This document shows, piece after piece, positions 24,864 through 33,915 of a stretch of DNA of 64,000 bases; position 1 is the first letter of the stretch; each line of letters opens with the position of its first letter. The stretch comes from Dyadobacter bucti (GTDB taxonomy: Bacteria; Bacteroidota; Bacteroidia; Cytophagales; Spirosomataceae), in the NCBI RefSeq assembly GCF_005869225.1, contig NZ_SWFP01000002.1:744001-808000 (forward strand), given 5' to 3'. The position numbers were made by a program, and so were the translations under genes. A model generated the notes under the pieces. It was not told the origin of the DNA. It searched no databases and saw only the letters and a list, made by a program, of their open reading frames with translations.

Positions 24864-26803
24864 CTTTTGAGGTAGTAAAAATGTCCGTCTTCCGCTCCCA
24901 CCAGCAAGTCGGGAACGCCGTTTTTGTCCCAATCCACAGTGGTGGGACTGGTATCATGTCCGGCCAGTTTACGGTCTGTAATGTTACCCTGGTTTTTGAA
25001 AGTCACTCTACCGTTCTTCTCCCCGGTATTCTCGTAAAAATCAACATTCTTGCTATCGATCAGCAGGTCCAGATCACCGTCGCCGTCCCAATCCGCGAGG
25101 GTAAATTTTCTTCTTCCGCTGCCGCCGTTTTGTTTTGCATTCAATTGCAGCAGCTCAATACCGTCTTCTTTGTAAAACATCCTTTTGCCCGGTTTCAGGA
25201 GCAGCTCATTGTTTTTCCGGAAACGCTCAAAAAAAGAAAGATACCCTTCGTGATCCAGCATAACAAGGTCCATGAAGCCGTCCTTGTTCCAATCCACTGC
25301 AAACGGCGTGGTGCGCCACTGAGGTGCCAGCTCCGTCGGCTGCGGGTTCCACCAGGTCCATTTTGGTTTGGGCACATTGCCTTCCCAGGCTACTTTCAAA
25401 GGTTGTGATTTGCCAAGGTTTGGCGATTTTGCCGTGCCTTTGTTGGGGTACCATTCCACTTTACCCCATATCGAATTGACGATCAGATCTTTCAGACCAT
25501 CCCCGTCCCAGTCGGCGACCGAAAGCGTGGTGTAGCCCCATTTGGTTTCACAAGGCCCTTGTATCGAACCGTTTGGCCCCGCCTGTACTCTGATGACCTT
25601 CCCATCGGACTTCAGAAATTTCGGTGCCGCCCACACCGGACTTGCGCCTCCGCCCTTGTTCTCGATGAAAGTAATGTATCCTGCCGAGTTGCCCGTTACG
25701 ATATCCTCGTCACCATCATTGTCCCAATCCACACTTACAGGCGTCGCCAGCGCACCGGATTTTACATTTCCGGCCTTTTGCTGAAAGTACACCGGCGATT
25801 CGAACACCGGCATCCCGTTTTTCTTCTTTCCCGTGTTTTTGACAAAAGCAACCCGTCCGTCTTCGTCACCAACGACCAGGTCCGCATACCCGTCCTTATT
25901 CCAGTCGATCGCCACCGGGATGATCATTTCCAGATCCATTTTAATGGTCCCGTTTGCATTCGTAAGGATTTTACCGGCAGCATACTCGGGTTTTTCACGG
26001 GTACCGGTATTTTCAAACCAGGTGAATTTATCTACAAATTCACCGCAGATCAGGTCGAGGTCGCCGTCGCCGTCAAAATCAGCGAAATTAGGTGATGGCG
26101 GACCATACACATCCAGTACACCACCTCCGGCTTTTAATCTTCCCTGATTGACATAAGTGCCTGTGCGGTTTTCGATGAGGTACACATAACCGTGGATCGG
26201 GCCGTTGGTCCATTTTCCCTCGGCGTTATAGGCATTGTCCCAGCCGTAGTCGAGCCAGTCGTCGATGCCGGCCACAAGATCCTCATCGCCGTCATGATCA
26301 TAATCCACCAGCTTCCATTCTGTGAACCGTGGCTTTTTTTTGAAATCGCTGTGCAGGGAATCGACAGGGTAAACAGGCACTTTTTGAGTTCCTTTATTTT
26401 GTATAAAATCCACCAGTTCAGCTCCCTGGTCCAGAACCCTCGGTTTTCCGTTTACATAAGAAACCTGCGGATGTTTCAGGCCATTTCCGATCCTGACAGG
26501 CGCCTCAAAAACCGGCATCTCTTTTCCCGATTTATTTTCAAAAAAATAAAGCCCGTTGAACGGTACATCAGGGCAGGATACCAGCAGGTCCAGGTCGCCA
26601 TCGCCGTCATAATCCATAGGCAGCGGCCATGCCCAGAGCCCGGTACCGAGATCCGTGATAAGGTTTTTGTCCTGATACTGAAGCCGCACAAGATCTGGCA
26701 GCGCCGACTGCGGCCCGGGTGCTGCCGGGGACTCCTCCCGGACGAAACCTGTCTGAAAAAAGATGGAAACAAAAAGCAGCGTACTTCCCAAAAATAACTT
26801 CAT
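24860..26803 (-). CDS. Secreted FG-GAP/VCBS-repeat protein
   Basis: A 647-residue protein with a signal peptide (MKLFLGSTLLFVSIFFQTGF). Nine Ca2+-binding DxDxDG-type motifs recur along the chain, including DYDGDGDLDLL, DYDHDGDEDLV, DFDGDGDLDLI, DWNKDGYADLV, DWDNDGDEDIV, DWDGDGLKDLI and DWDKNGVPDLL. These mark an integrin-like beta-propeller (FG-GAP/VCBS). Such proteins are secreted and bind or degrade polysaccharide-type ligands; no catalytic motif is recognised. It lies 45 bases after the SusD gene and overlaps the next gene by four bases, so it belongs to the locus 3 operon. Confidence 0.85.
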   Translation of the reverse strand: MKLFLGSTLLFVSIFFQTGFVREESPAAPGPQSALPDLVRLQYQDKNLITDLGTGLWAWPLPMDYDGDGDLDLLVSCPDVPFNGLYFFENKSGKEMPVFEAPVRIGNGLKHPQVSYVNGKPRVLDQGAELVDFIQNKGTQKVPVYPVDSLHSDFKKKPRFTEWKLVDYDHDGDEDLVAGIDDWLDYGWDNAYNAEGKWTNGPIHGYVYLIENRTGTYVNQGRLKAGGGVLDVYGPPSPNFADFDGDGDLDLICGEFVDKFTWFENTGTREKPEYAAGKILTNANGTIKMDLEMIIPVAIDWNKDGYADLVVGDEDGRVAFVKNTGKKKNGMPVFESPVYFQQKAGNVKSGALATPVSVDWDNDGDEDIVTGNSAGYITFIENKGGGASPVWAAPKFLKSDGKVIRVQAGPNGSIQGPCETKWGYTTLSVADWDGDGLKDLIVNSIWGKVEWYPNKGTAKSPNLGKSQPLKVAWEGNVPKPKWTWWNPQPTELAPQWRTTPFAVDWNKDGFMDLVMLDHEGYLSFFERFRKNNELLLKPGKRMFYKEDGIELLQLNAKQNGGSGRRKFTLADWDGDGDLDLLIDSKNVDFYENTGEKNGRVTFKNQGNITDRKLAGHDTSPTTVDWDKNGVPDLLVGAEDGHFYYLKR

Positions 26804-26848
26804 AATAAAAGGGTTAGGTCGAAATTGATTGAATACAAAATCAGGAAA

Positions 26849-28378
26849 TCATTCCCATTCTGCATGTTGTTTCAGGTTTTTGGCATTGTCAATGGCAGCC
26901 TGCGGAACCGGCCATACGTAATGCCTCGGCGCGGTAAACTTCCGTGTGTGGATGATCCGTAAAGGTAGTACGCCCGGAATTTCAAAACTGACTACCTCCT
27001 TGTTCAAAACCTGCTCCGCCGTTTTCCATCTTAAAATATCAAAATACCGCAATCCCTCGCCCGCCAGCTCCACACGTCTTTCGTTCCGGATCGCCTCCCT
27101 GAGTTTTTCTTTAGTATTGTAACGTGTCCGGTCAATGGCCGGCATTCCCGCGCGTGTCCGGATTTTGTCAATGGCCTCATAAACGGACACATCAGGCCCG
27201 TTGGCCTCATTCCGGGCTTCCGCATACGTCAGCAGCACTTCGGCATATCTGAAAATATTCCAGTTGACCCACATCGTCCGCTGTTGCGACGCCATATCAG
27301 ATATGTACTTCCTGAAATACACGTAGGTTTTTGCGGCATTTTTATCATTCTGGTTATTTACCGGATCATATTTCTGCCCGCCTATGGATTCAAAAGGTAA
27401 CACGAAATTCATGTGAAAGCGCGGATCACGGTTGTCCCAGGGATTTTTGGGATCATACAAAGGCGACTCGCTGATCGGCAGACCATCTTTGGCTTCATAC
27501 GCATTCACCAGGGCAGGCAGCGGCAGACTGGAACTTGTTCCTCCGATCGTATAGTAACCGTAAGCGAAACAAAGGGTATGCGTGTAAAGATCTTTGGCAT
27601 ACTGATGCGCCAGGATCACCTCTTTGGTCTTATTGTTGAAAGCAGTTGTAAAAACCTCCGCATAGTTGTTATGCAGTTCATACTGGCCCAGTTCCATGAG
27701 CGCTCTGGCCGTTTCCGCTGCCTCGGCCCAGCGGCTGTTGTACAATAGCACACGTGCCTTTAATGCCAGCGCAGCACCCTTGGTAGCCCTGCCTGTCTCG
27801 GTCGCCGGCCAGTTCAGCGGCAATTCGTCCAGGGCAAGGTCGAGCTGGGAAAGGATGTACGTAAGCACAGCAGCTTTGTCGGATTTGGGTATGTCGGACT
27901 CCGAAAGCGCAAGCAGCTGATCCACCAGCGGCACGTCTCGGTACAGGGTTATCATCTCAAAATACTTGAACGCCATGATAAACCTGGCCTGCCCTGCCAG
28001 CTGCTTTTTGCCTGTTTCGGAAATACCGGGGATTTCGTCGAGCTTGTTCAGCAACTGCAGGCAGTGACGGATCGGTGTGTAATTCCATTTCGTGGCAATG
28101 ATGCCGCTGGTCGGAACATGCAGTCCCTGCGCAACCAGGTCCCCCGCCCCTACACAATCGTCGCTCATGGAATCGAACTGGAAATCGTTCGCGCTGGGCA
28201 GCGACAGGTATGCATTGTTGACCCAGGTCACAGCATTGGCCTCGGAAGTCCAGAAAGTGGCGTCGGAAGGTGCCGTGAGCGGCAGTGTATTCAAAAACTG
28301 GTCGTCGCAGGAGAAGGAGCATACCGTCAGCAGCAGTATCGCAATTTTATATCTCAATGTCTTTTTCATATTCATCAT
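26849..28378 (-). CDS. SusD/RagB-family outer-membrane lipoprotein (locus 3)
   Basis: A 509-residue protein with leader MMNMKKTLRYKIAILLLTVC and a lipobox Cys at residue 24. Starts at 28378, 28375 or 28369 are all possible. RagB/SusD landmarks are ATFWTSEANAVTWVNNAYLS, QARFIMAFKYFEMITLYRDVP, FRYAEVLLTYAEARNEANG and RNERRVELAGEGLRYFDILRWK. It pairs with the SusC encoded 10 bases upstream and forms the ligand lid of the complex. Confidence 0.92.
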   Translation of the reverse strand: MMNMKKTLRYKIAILLLTVCSFSCDDQFLNTLPLTAPSDATFWTSEANAVTWVNNAYLSLPSANDFQFDSMSDDCVGAGDLVAQGLHVPTSGIIATKWNYTPIRHCLQLLNKLDEIPGISETGKKQLAGQARFIMAFKYFEMITLYRDVPLVDQLLALSESDIPKSDKAAVLTYILSQLDLALDELPLNWPATETGRATKGAALALKARVLLYNSRWAEAAETARALMELGQYELHNNYAEVFTTAFNNKTKEVILAHQYAKDLYTHTLCFAYGYYTIGGTSSSLPLPALVNAYEAKDGLPISESPLYDPKNPWDNRDPRFHMNFVLPFESIGGQKYDPVNNQNDKNAAKTYVYFRKYISDMASQQRTMWVNWNIFRYAEVLLTYAEARNEANGPDVSVYEAIDKIRTRAGMPAIDRTRYNTKEKLREAIRNERRVELAGEGLRYFDILRWKTAEQVLNKEVVSFEIPGVLPLRIIHTRKFTAPRHYVWPVPQAAIDNAKNLKQHAEWE

Positions 28379-28387
28379 GGTTTCGGG

Positions 28388-31300
28388 TTAAAAAGTCAGG
28401 TTTAGACCAATGTTGACCACCCTTGCAAGCGGATAAAAATTTCCGGAGCCGTCGGGTGCCTCAGGATCATAACCTTTTATCTTAGTCAGCGTTACCAGGT
28501 TTTCACCGCTCGCATACACTCTGATCCTGTCCACTTTCAACCGGCTCAGCACAGCCGCCGGCAAAGAGTAGCCAAGCTGGATATGCTTTAAGCGAACATA
28601 GGCGGCATTCTGCAGCCAGTATGATGAAAAGGCATTGTTAAAACTCCCGATCCGCATCTTCGGAAATTCACCCGGGATCCAGTTGTTGCTCTCGTCCAGA
28701 TGCCAGCGGTCGAGGTGCTGCTCCTGCGCAGTTTCAAGCGTACCGTTCAGCGGCAGCGCTACGGCATTCATATAAGCTTTTCGGTAGGCAACACCCTGGA
28801 AAAATGTGGTAAAGTCAAAATTCTTATAGCCCAGTTCGAGGTGCATTCCATAAGGAAGACGGGTGTAGGAGCTGCCCAGTCGCTGACGGTCGGCCGCGGT
28901 AATTTGTCCGTCACCATTTATGTCCTCAATTTTGAGATCGCCTATGCCTGTTTTAGGGTTCAGCTTTGCATAAGAGTCCACTTCTTCCTGACTCGCAAAG
29001 ATCCCGATCGATTTGTAACCGAACCACTCATTCATCTCATAACCAGTCTGCGTGATCTTATTGCTGGCGATCTGCGGGCTGGCGATCATCGATCTGACCT
29101 TGTTCTTGAAGTCGGAAAGCTGGAAGGACACCTTGTACGACAACGCGCCCTTTCGGTCCTGATAAGAGATCTGCGACTCCCAGCCCATGTTGTCGACATC
29201 AGCTACATTTTGTACCGGGGATGCAAGGCCGAACGTGCTGGGCACTGCCGGACGGGTCAGAATACCCGATGTCCGGTCTTTGAAAACATCCAGCACGACA
29301 TTGAACTTGCCATTGAACAGATCCATGTCCAAGCCGATGTTCGTTGTCGTTTTGGTTTCCCAGCGCAGGTTGGCATTGGGGCTACCCGAGTAGTATGTCG
29401 CAGTTTGTGCGGTGCCGTTGAAATAGTACGCTGCGCTCGAAACCAGCGAATAATGCTGATACAAGTCGATATTCTGGTTACCAACCTGGCCCCATGAAGC
29501 CCGGATTTTCAGGTTACCCTTGTTTCTGAAAGCCGCCATAAAAGGCTCTTCGCTTATTCTCCACCCGGCGGAAAAAGAAGGAAACACACCCCAGCGGTTC
29601 TGATTGCTGAACCGGGAGGAACCGTCGTAGCGCACGTTACCTTCCAGCAGGTATTTTTCTTTAAAAACATAATTGCCCCGTCCGAAAAAGGAACGCAGCG
29701 CCCACTCCGACGCCGTGCCGGTGGTAGTCCAGGTGGAAGGATCACTGCTTCCGGCGCTCAGTACATAGATATCATCATTGATAAAATTCCGCCTTCCCGC
29801 ACTCTCCTGGGTATCCTGGTTCCATTCCTGCGAGGCACCGAAGAGCAGCTTAACATCGTGGTTTTGTTTGAAAATCCTGTTGTAATTGATCAGAAGCTGC
29901 GCATTATGCTGGTAATTATCCTGATGCGAAATCAGCAACGAATTGGTATTGTAATTAAAATCAACCGTTTTCAGATCGTCCGGATTGATAAACTGCATCC
30001 TTTTGCTGTAGTCGACCTGGCGCATAAGGTCGGCCTTCGAGCCGTACATTCCATTGATAGAAATGTCTTTTGTGATTTTGTAATTAACCGTCAAAGCACC
30101 TGTAAGCCGGTTGAATTTCCTATCCTGAAAACCACCCTCCTCAGACGCAAGCCCGAACCGGTTGGCCCAGCCGGTGATGGAAGCCCAGCGTCCGTCGCTC
30201 GTGAAAGTCACATCGTCGGAACCCCGGCGGTAAGCATCGTAAATGATGTCGTTTACTGTCCTTGTCGGGCCGCTCGGGTAGGTAGCCTCCGAAGGCCCGT
30301 GCCTTTTCTGAGGGGAAAGCTGGGCGTTGATGTTGATATCCAGCCGGTCATTTACTTTGAAAGTATTGTTCACCCTGATATTGTAACGCTCCGAGGAAGT
30401 ATTGACCATCATCCCGCCCTGGTTGATATAACCTAGGGAAATGTAATAGTTGTTTCGTCCCGTCCCGCCCGAGAGGGAAAGATTGTGCTGGGTTTGGGTA
30501 GCAGGACGAAAAAGGTAGGCGAGCCGGTCTTCCGATGGCAGTGCTCCCGTGCGGTACTTTTCGAGATCATCCAGCGTGTATTTAAACACGGTCGTCGCAG
30601 GGTTATCGTTAAATTCCGCCTCCCGCCACAGCTTCACGTGGTCGTATGCATTCACCATTTTCGGAAGCATAGTAGGCGTTTCGCGGCCGACATAGCCGTC
30701 GTAGGATATTTTCATCTTTCCGTCCTTGCCTTTTTTTGTTGTAACCAAAATCACCCCGCCCGAGGCCCTGGCACCATATATGGCAGTAGAAGCCGCGTCT
30801 TTCAGCACAGATATACTTTCAATGTCCTGGGGATTCAGATTAGCCATCGACATAGCGATCCCGTCCACGATCACCAGCGGGTCGTTGGCCGTAAAGCTGC
30901 TGGTACCCCTTATTTTCATCGTAAAATTCTCATTGCCCGGCTGTCCTCCCGACTGGTTCACAAGAAGCCCGGGTACCTGGCCCTGCAGAGACTGCATCAC
31001 GTTGGCGACCGGCCGCGACTCAAATTCTTTTCCGCTGATCACACCTACTGCACCTGTAAGGTTAACTTTTTTCTGGGCGCCATAACCCACCACCACAATT
31101 TCTTCCAGTGCCTTGTTGTCAACGACAAGCGTTATTTCGAGGGTGGTTTTATTGCCTGCAACTACTTCCTGTGGCAGATAACCTACAAATGAGAAAACCA
31201 GAACAGCATTTTCGCCGATATTGTCCAGCTCAAACTCTCCTTTTTCATTGGTCGTCGTTCCCTGCTGCGTGCCTTTGATCAGAATACTCACACCTGGCAG

Positions 31301-31747
31301 CCCTTCTCCCCTGTCGTCTTTCACTTTTCCTTTCAGAATGGATTTGGGGCGGGACTGCATTTGTTCTCCGGGTTCATCGGCCTGCTCGGTTTTATCCAGG
31401 ACAATCTGTCTTCCTGATATCTCGTATTTCAGACGGAGCGGACGCAGCAGTTTTTCCAAAACATCTGCCAGCGGCGCATTGGAGGCATTAAGGTCCACTT
31501 TACGGTTGGCGTCGATCAGCCTGGAACTGTATACAAATTTCACGTTGGAATTCTTCTCGATCACTTTGAGCGCCTCTCTCACTTTCTGGCCGCTGATCTG
31601 CACTGTAATTTTCTGGTTCAGGAGATCCTGACCGTTCGAAACTGTCGCTGAAGCCAGGCTGCAGCACAACCCGAAAAGTAATAACTGGTACAACGTAAGT
31701 CTCATAATACCCCAAAACAGATTTAGGAATCTTTGTTTTTGTTTCAT
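28388..31747 (-). CDS. SusC/RagA TonB-dependent transporter with STN domain (locus 3)
   Basis: A 1119-residue protein. A signal peptide (LTLYQLLLFGLCCSLASA) is followed by an STN domain (ITVQISGQKVREALKVIEKN through YEISGRQIVLDKTE), a regulatory-like domain (GLPGVSILIKGTQQGTTTNE), a TonB box (EEIVVVGYG), a plug with AASTAIYGARASGGVILVTT and a barrel ending in VVNIGLNLTF. It transports an unknown, probably oligosaccharide-type, ligand and signals through the FecR protein encoded upstream. The susC-susD-FG-GAP-Asp-box order suggests one operon. Confidence 0.93.
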   Translation of the reverse strand: MKQKQRFLNLFWGIMRLTLYQLLLFGLCCSLASATVSNGQDLLNQKITVQISGQKVREALKVIEKNSNVKFVYSSRLIDANRKVDLNASNAPLADVLEKLLRPLRLKYEISGRQIVLDKTEQADEPGEQMQSRPKSILKGKVKDDRGEGLPGVSILIKGTQQGTTTNEKGEFELDNIGENAVLVFSFVGYLPQEVVAGNKTTLEITLVVDNKALEEIVVVGYGAQKKVNLTGAVGVISGKEFESRPVANVMQSLQGQVPGLLVNQSGGQPGNENFTMKIRGTSSFTANDPLVIVDGIAMSMANLNPQDIESISVLKDAASTAIYGARASGGVILVTTKKGKDGKMKISYDGYVGRETPTMLPKMVNAYDHVKLWREAEFNDNPATTVFKYTLDDLEKYRTGALPSEDRLAYLFRPATQTQHNLSLSGGTGRNNYYISLGYINQGGMMVNTSSERYNIRVNNTFKVNDRLDININAQLSPQKRHGPSEATYPSGPTRTVNDIIYDAYRRGSDDVTFTSDGRWASITGWANRFGLASEEGGFQDRKFNRLTGALTVNYKITKDISINGMYGSKADLMRQVDYSKRMQFINPDDLKTVDFNYNTNSLLISHQDNYQHNAQLLINYNRIFKQNHDVKLLFGASQEWNQDTQESAGRRNFINDDIYVLSAGSSDPSTWTTTGTASEWALRSFFGRGNYVFKEKYLLEGNVRYDGSSRFSNQNRWGVFPSFSAGWRISEEPFMAAFRNKGNLKIRASWGQVGNQNIDLYQHYSLVSSAAYYFNGTAQTATYYSGSPNANLRWETKTTTNIGLDMDLFNGKFNVVLDVFKDRTSGILTRPAVPSTFGLASPVQNVADVDNMGWESQISYQDRKGALSYKVSFQLSDFKNKVRSMIASPQIASNKITQTGYEMNEWFGYKSIGIFASQEEVDSYAKLNPKTGIGDLKIEDINGDGQITAADRQRLGSSYTRLPYGMHLELGYKNFDFTTFFQGVAYRKAYMNAVALPLNGTLETAQEQHLDRWHLDESNNWIPGEFPKMRIGSFNNAFSSYWLQNAAYVRLKHIQLGYSLPAAVLSRLKVDRIRVYASGENLVTLTKIKGYDPEAPDGSGNFYPLARVVNIGLNLTF

Positions 31748-31821
31748 AATTTCGAATGTTAAAATTTCGCAGTTTTGACAATAGAAATCCTGTCATCCGC
31801 CAAGATGATCCGGATTATCGG

Positions 31822-31855
31822 GGTCGGTGAAGCGCACACTTCAGCGACCTTTTTT
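31822..31855 (+). terminator. Rho-independent terminator pointing against its flanking genes
   Basis: ggtcggtgaag and cttcagcgacc form an 11-position stem with one G-G mismatch and a 6-base loop, followed by six T on the + strand. As in locus 1, it sits in the fecR-susC gap opposite to gene direction. Confidence 0.55.
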
Positions 31856-31955
31856 ATGAAGGTAGTTGCTGGTTAAAGTCGGGGCATAGGCGAATATTTT
31901 AAGTTAAAGACTGTATGGGCTGGTTCATTGATTCTTTGCAATTTGTGGCTTTTTG

Positions 31956-33068
31956 TTAATCACAACCCCTTCCGCGGATGATCACTTCTCCGTTGCTGAT
32001 CTCGTAATCGGAACGTACTGCCTTACATATCAGCGAGAGTTTTGAAGACAAAGGCTCGTCTGTGAGCGAAGCAGTTACCGGACATTTTTCCATAACGGTC
32101 TTATCATATACGATCCTGATCCGGTAAGCTTTTTCGAGCTGGGCGAATATCTCTCCGACTGTCACTTCCTCATATTCGAACATCATATCCTGGATCTGAG
32201 GGTCGGTCGCAGTGTCCTGTTTTTTATCCTGCTGTTTGCCTGCAACGACCTTGCCTTCTTCGAAAGTAGCCTCCTGGTTCGGGTTCAGTACCAGCCCCCG
32301 CAGTTCCTTCGTATTGAAATTCTCTTTCCCCTCCACAGTTCCCGACTGAAAAACGGATACTTTTCCCGTTTTAACCTTAACAAACACCTGCTTATCCTCC
32401 GAATAGGCCTTTACGGTAAAGCTGGTGCCAAGTACTTTGGTCACCATCTCATTGGCAAAAACATAAAATGGTCGTTCCGGATCTTTGGCGACTTCAAAAA
32501 AACCTTCGCCGGTAAGATAAATTTCCCGCAGCTCTTTCTTGAAATGATTGGGATAGGAAAGCCTGCTGCCTTTTTTCAGTAACACCGAGCTTCCGTCAGG
32601 CAGGTTGATGAGTTTGGGGCTATGATCGGAGTTTTCAATTTCTATGAGCTTGTATTCCTCAGAAGCCTTGGAGACCATTTCCTGGTAAACCGGACTGGTA
32701 CCTGACTGGTAAAGAAACATATACCAGCCCGCCAGCAGCAGCACTCCTGTCACTGCGGCGGCGGATGCCCAGCGCCATACCGGGAGCTGACGGAATCCTG
32801 TTTCCTCCGGTGTGTCCAGTTCTTCTATTTTCCTGAAAACTTCCGATTTCATTGCCCTGATCTCCTCACCGGAAACATTAGGCTCCGGCAAATGCCTTGT
32901 GAGCAACACCAGCTGACGGGCAAGTTCTATATCATTTCGCTTAAAAGGATAGGTTTCTTGCCAGTTCTGCCAAAATGTTTCGCGCTCTATCTCCGGGGAC
33001 TTCACCCATTGAATAAAGTCGTCATCCTGGGCAAAATCTTCCGGCGTGTAGTTTGTATAATCCTGCAT
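31956..33068 (-). CDS. FecR-family anti-sigma factor (locus 3)
   Basis: A 370-residue protein. It has a cytoplasmic N-terminal part (YTPEDFAQDDDFIQWVKSPE), a membrane helix (WASAAAVTGVLLLAGWYMFLYQ) and a FecR core (PKLINLPDGSSVLLKKGSRL, YLTGEGFFEVAKDPERPFYV, VLGTSFTVKAYS). The DUF4974-like end is MMFEYEEVTVGEIFAQLEKA. It should restrain the sigma factor encoded 82 bases upstream until the transporter's STN domain signals ligand arrival. The gene is intact. Confidence 0.92.
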   Translation of the reverse strand: MQDYTNYTPEDFAQDDDFIQWVKSPEIERETFWQNWQETYPFKRNDIELARQLVLLTRHLPEPNVSGEEIRAMKSEVFRKIEELDTPEETGFRQLPVWRWASAAAVTGVLLLAGWYMFLYQSGTSPVYQEMVSKASEEYKLIEIENSDHSPKLINLPDGSSVLLKKGSRLSYPNHFKKELREIYLTGEGFFEVAKDPERPFYVFANEMVTKVLGTSFTVKAYSEDKQVFVKVKTGKVSVFQSGTVEGKENFNTKELRGLVLNPNQEATFEEGKVVAGKQQDKKQDTATDPQIQDMMFEYEEVTVGEIFAQLEKAYRIRIVYDKTVMEKCPVTASLTDEPLSSKLSLICKAVRSDYEISNGEVIIRGRGCD

Positions 33069-33150
33069 TGGTATTTTATCAAGAAATTATTTCCTTTAAA
33101 ATACAGAGAGGATTTGGCTGTTTTACTACCAAAAGTATTTGAATTATTTT

Positions 33151-33750
33151 TCAATAAGAAGATAACAACATCACCAGCAGGTACACAAGATGCTTGCGGA
33201 GTTTTACGAGCGCATTCTGAAGTGTGTTGGCGACGGTCTGTTCTTTCAGGTTAAGGAGGGAGGCGATCTGACGTATTTTCATGTCGGAGTAATATTTGAG
33301 GGAAATCACCTCTTTTTCCCTGTCCGACAAATTTTCAAGTACCCGGGCAATCTGGCTGTGCCGGCGGGTATCTGATTCGGTGGCTAGCCACTGGCTTTCG
33401 GGTGAAGCATCCGGGTCTTCCAGGCTATCGGCTTCCTGTATTCCAAAGGCAGATACCTGTGCATTATCAATTTGTTTCAAAAGTGCATTGCGCAGACATC
33501 TGTACAAATAGTACTTCACCTGAACGTCTTTGCTGAGATTGGAACGGTACATCCAAAGATCGATGAAGACGTCCTGGATCGCATCTTTGGCAAGCTCAGT
33601 GTCCCTGCAGATCCGGTAGCCATAAGAAAGGAGTTCGCTGACATAGAGATCAAACAGTTGCCCCAGAGCAGCCTTATCGCCACCAATCAGCTCCGCCCAA
33701 AGGATCCGGTCGTCATTGATTTTCTCGTTATTGTAACGGTATCCGCTCAT
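33151..33750 (-). CDS. ECF RNA polymerase sigma factor (locus 3)
   Basis: Starting at 33750 (MSGYRYNNEKINDDRILWAE) gives 199 residues; the longer ATG at 33837 adds a basic extension with no family counterpart. Region 2 is ALGQLFDLYVSELLSYGYRICRDTELAKDAIQDVFIDLWMYRSN. Region 4 is LENLSDREKEVISLKYYSDMKIRQIASLLNLKEQTVANTLQNAL. It is paired with the FecR gene downstream and should activate locus 3. Confidence 0.92.
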   Translation of the reverse strand: MSGYRYNNEKINDDRILWAELIGGDKAALGQLFDLYVSELLSYGYRICRDTELAKDAIQDVFIDLWMYRSNLSKDVQVKYYLYRCLRNALLKQIDNAQVSAFGIQEADSLEDPDASPESQWLATESDTRRHSQIARVLENLSDREKEVISLKYYSDMKIRQIASLLNLKEQTVANTLQNALVKLRKHLVYLLVMLLSSY

Positions 33751-33845
33751 GCCCCACTTTTTATGCAACTTTAACACTGTTTTCTTATAAGCCGGAACAG
33801 GGGTTGATTTACTTGGTGAGAGTTTGGCTTCCCTCACTTTGGCAA

Positions 33846-33898
33846 TAACAAAAACAGACTGGCTGCACCAAAGCGAAATCCTTTGATACAGCCAGTCT
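33846..33898 (-). terminator. Terminator after the Gfo/Idh/MocA gene
   Basis: agactggctg and cagccagtct form a 10-bp stem, extended inside by caaag/ctttg. Reading leftward, a T-rich run (gtttttgtt) follows. It starts 18 bases after the oxidoreductase stop and insulates the locus 3 sigma gene. Confidence 0.75.
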
Positions 33899-33915
33899 TA
33901 TTTATACTCTTTTTC

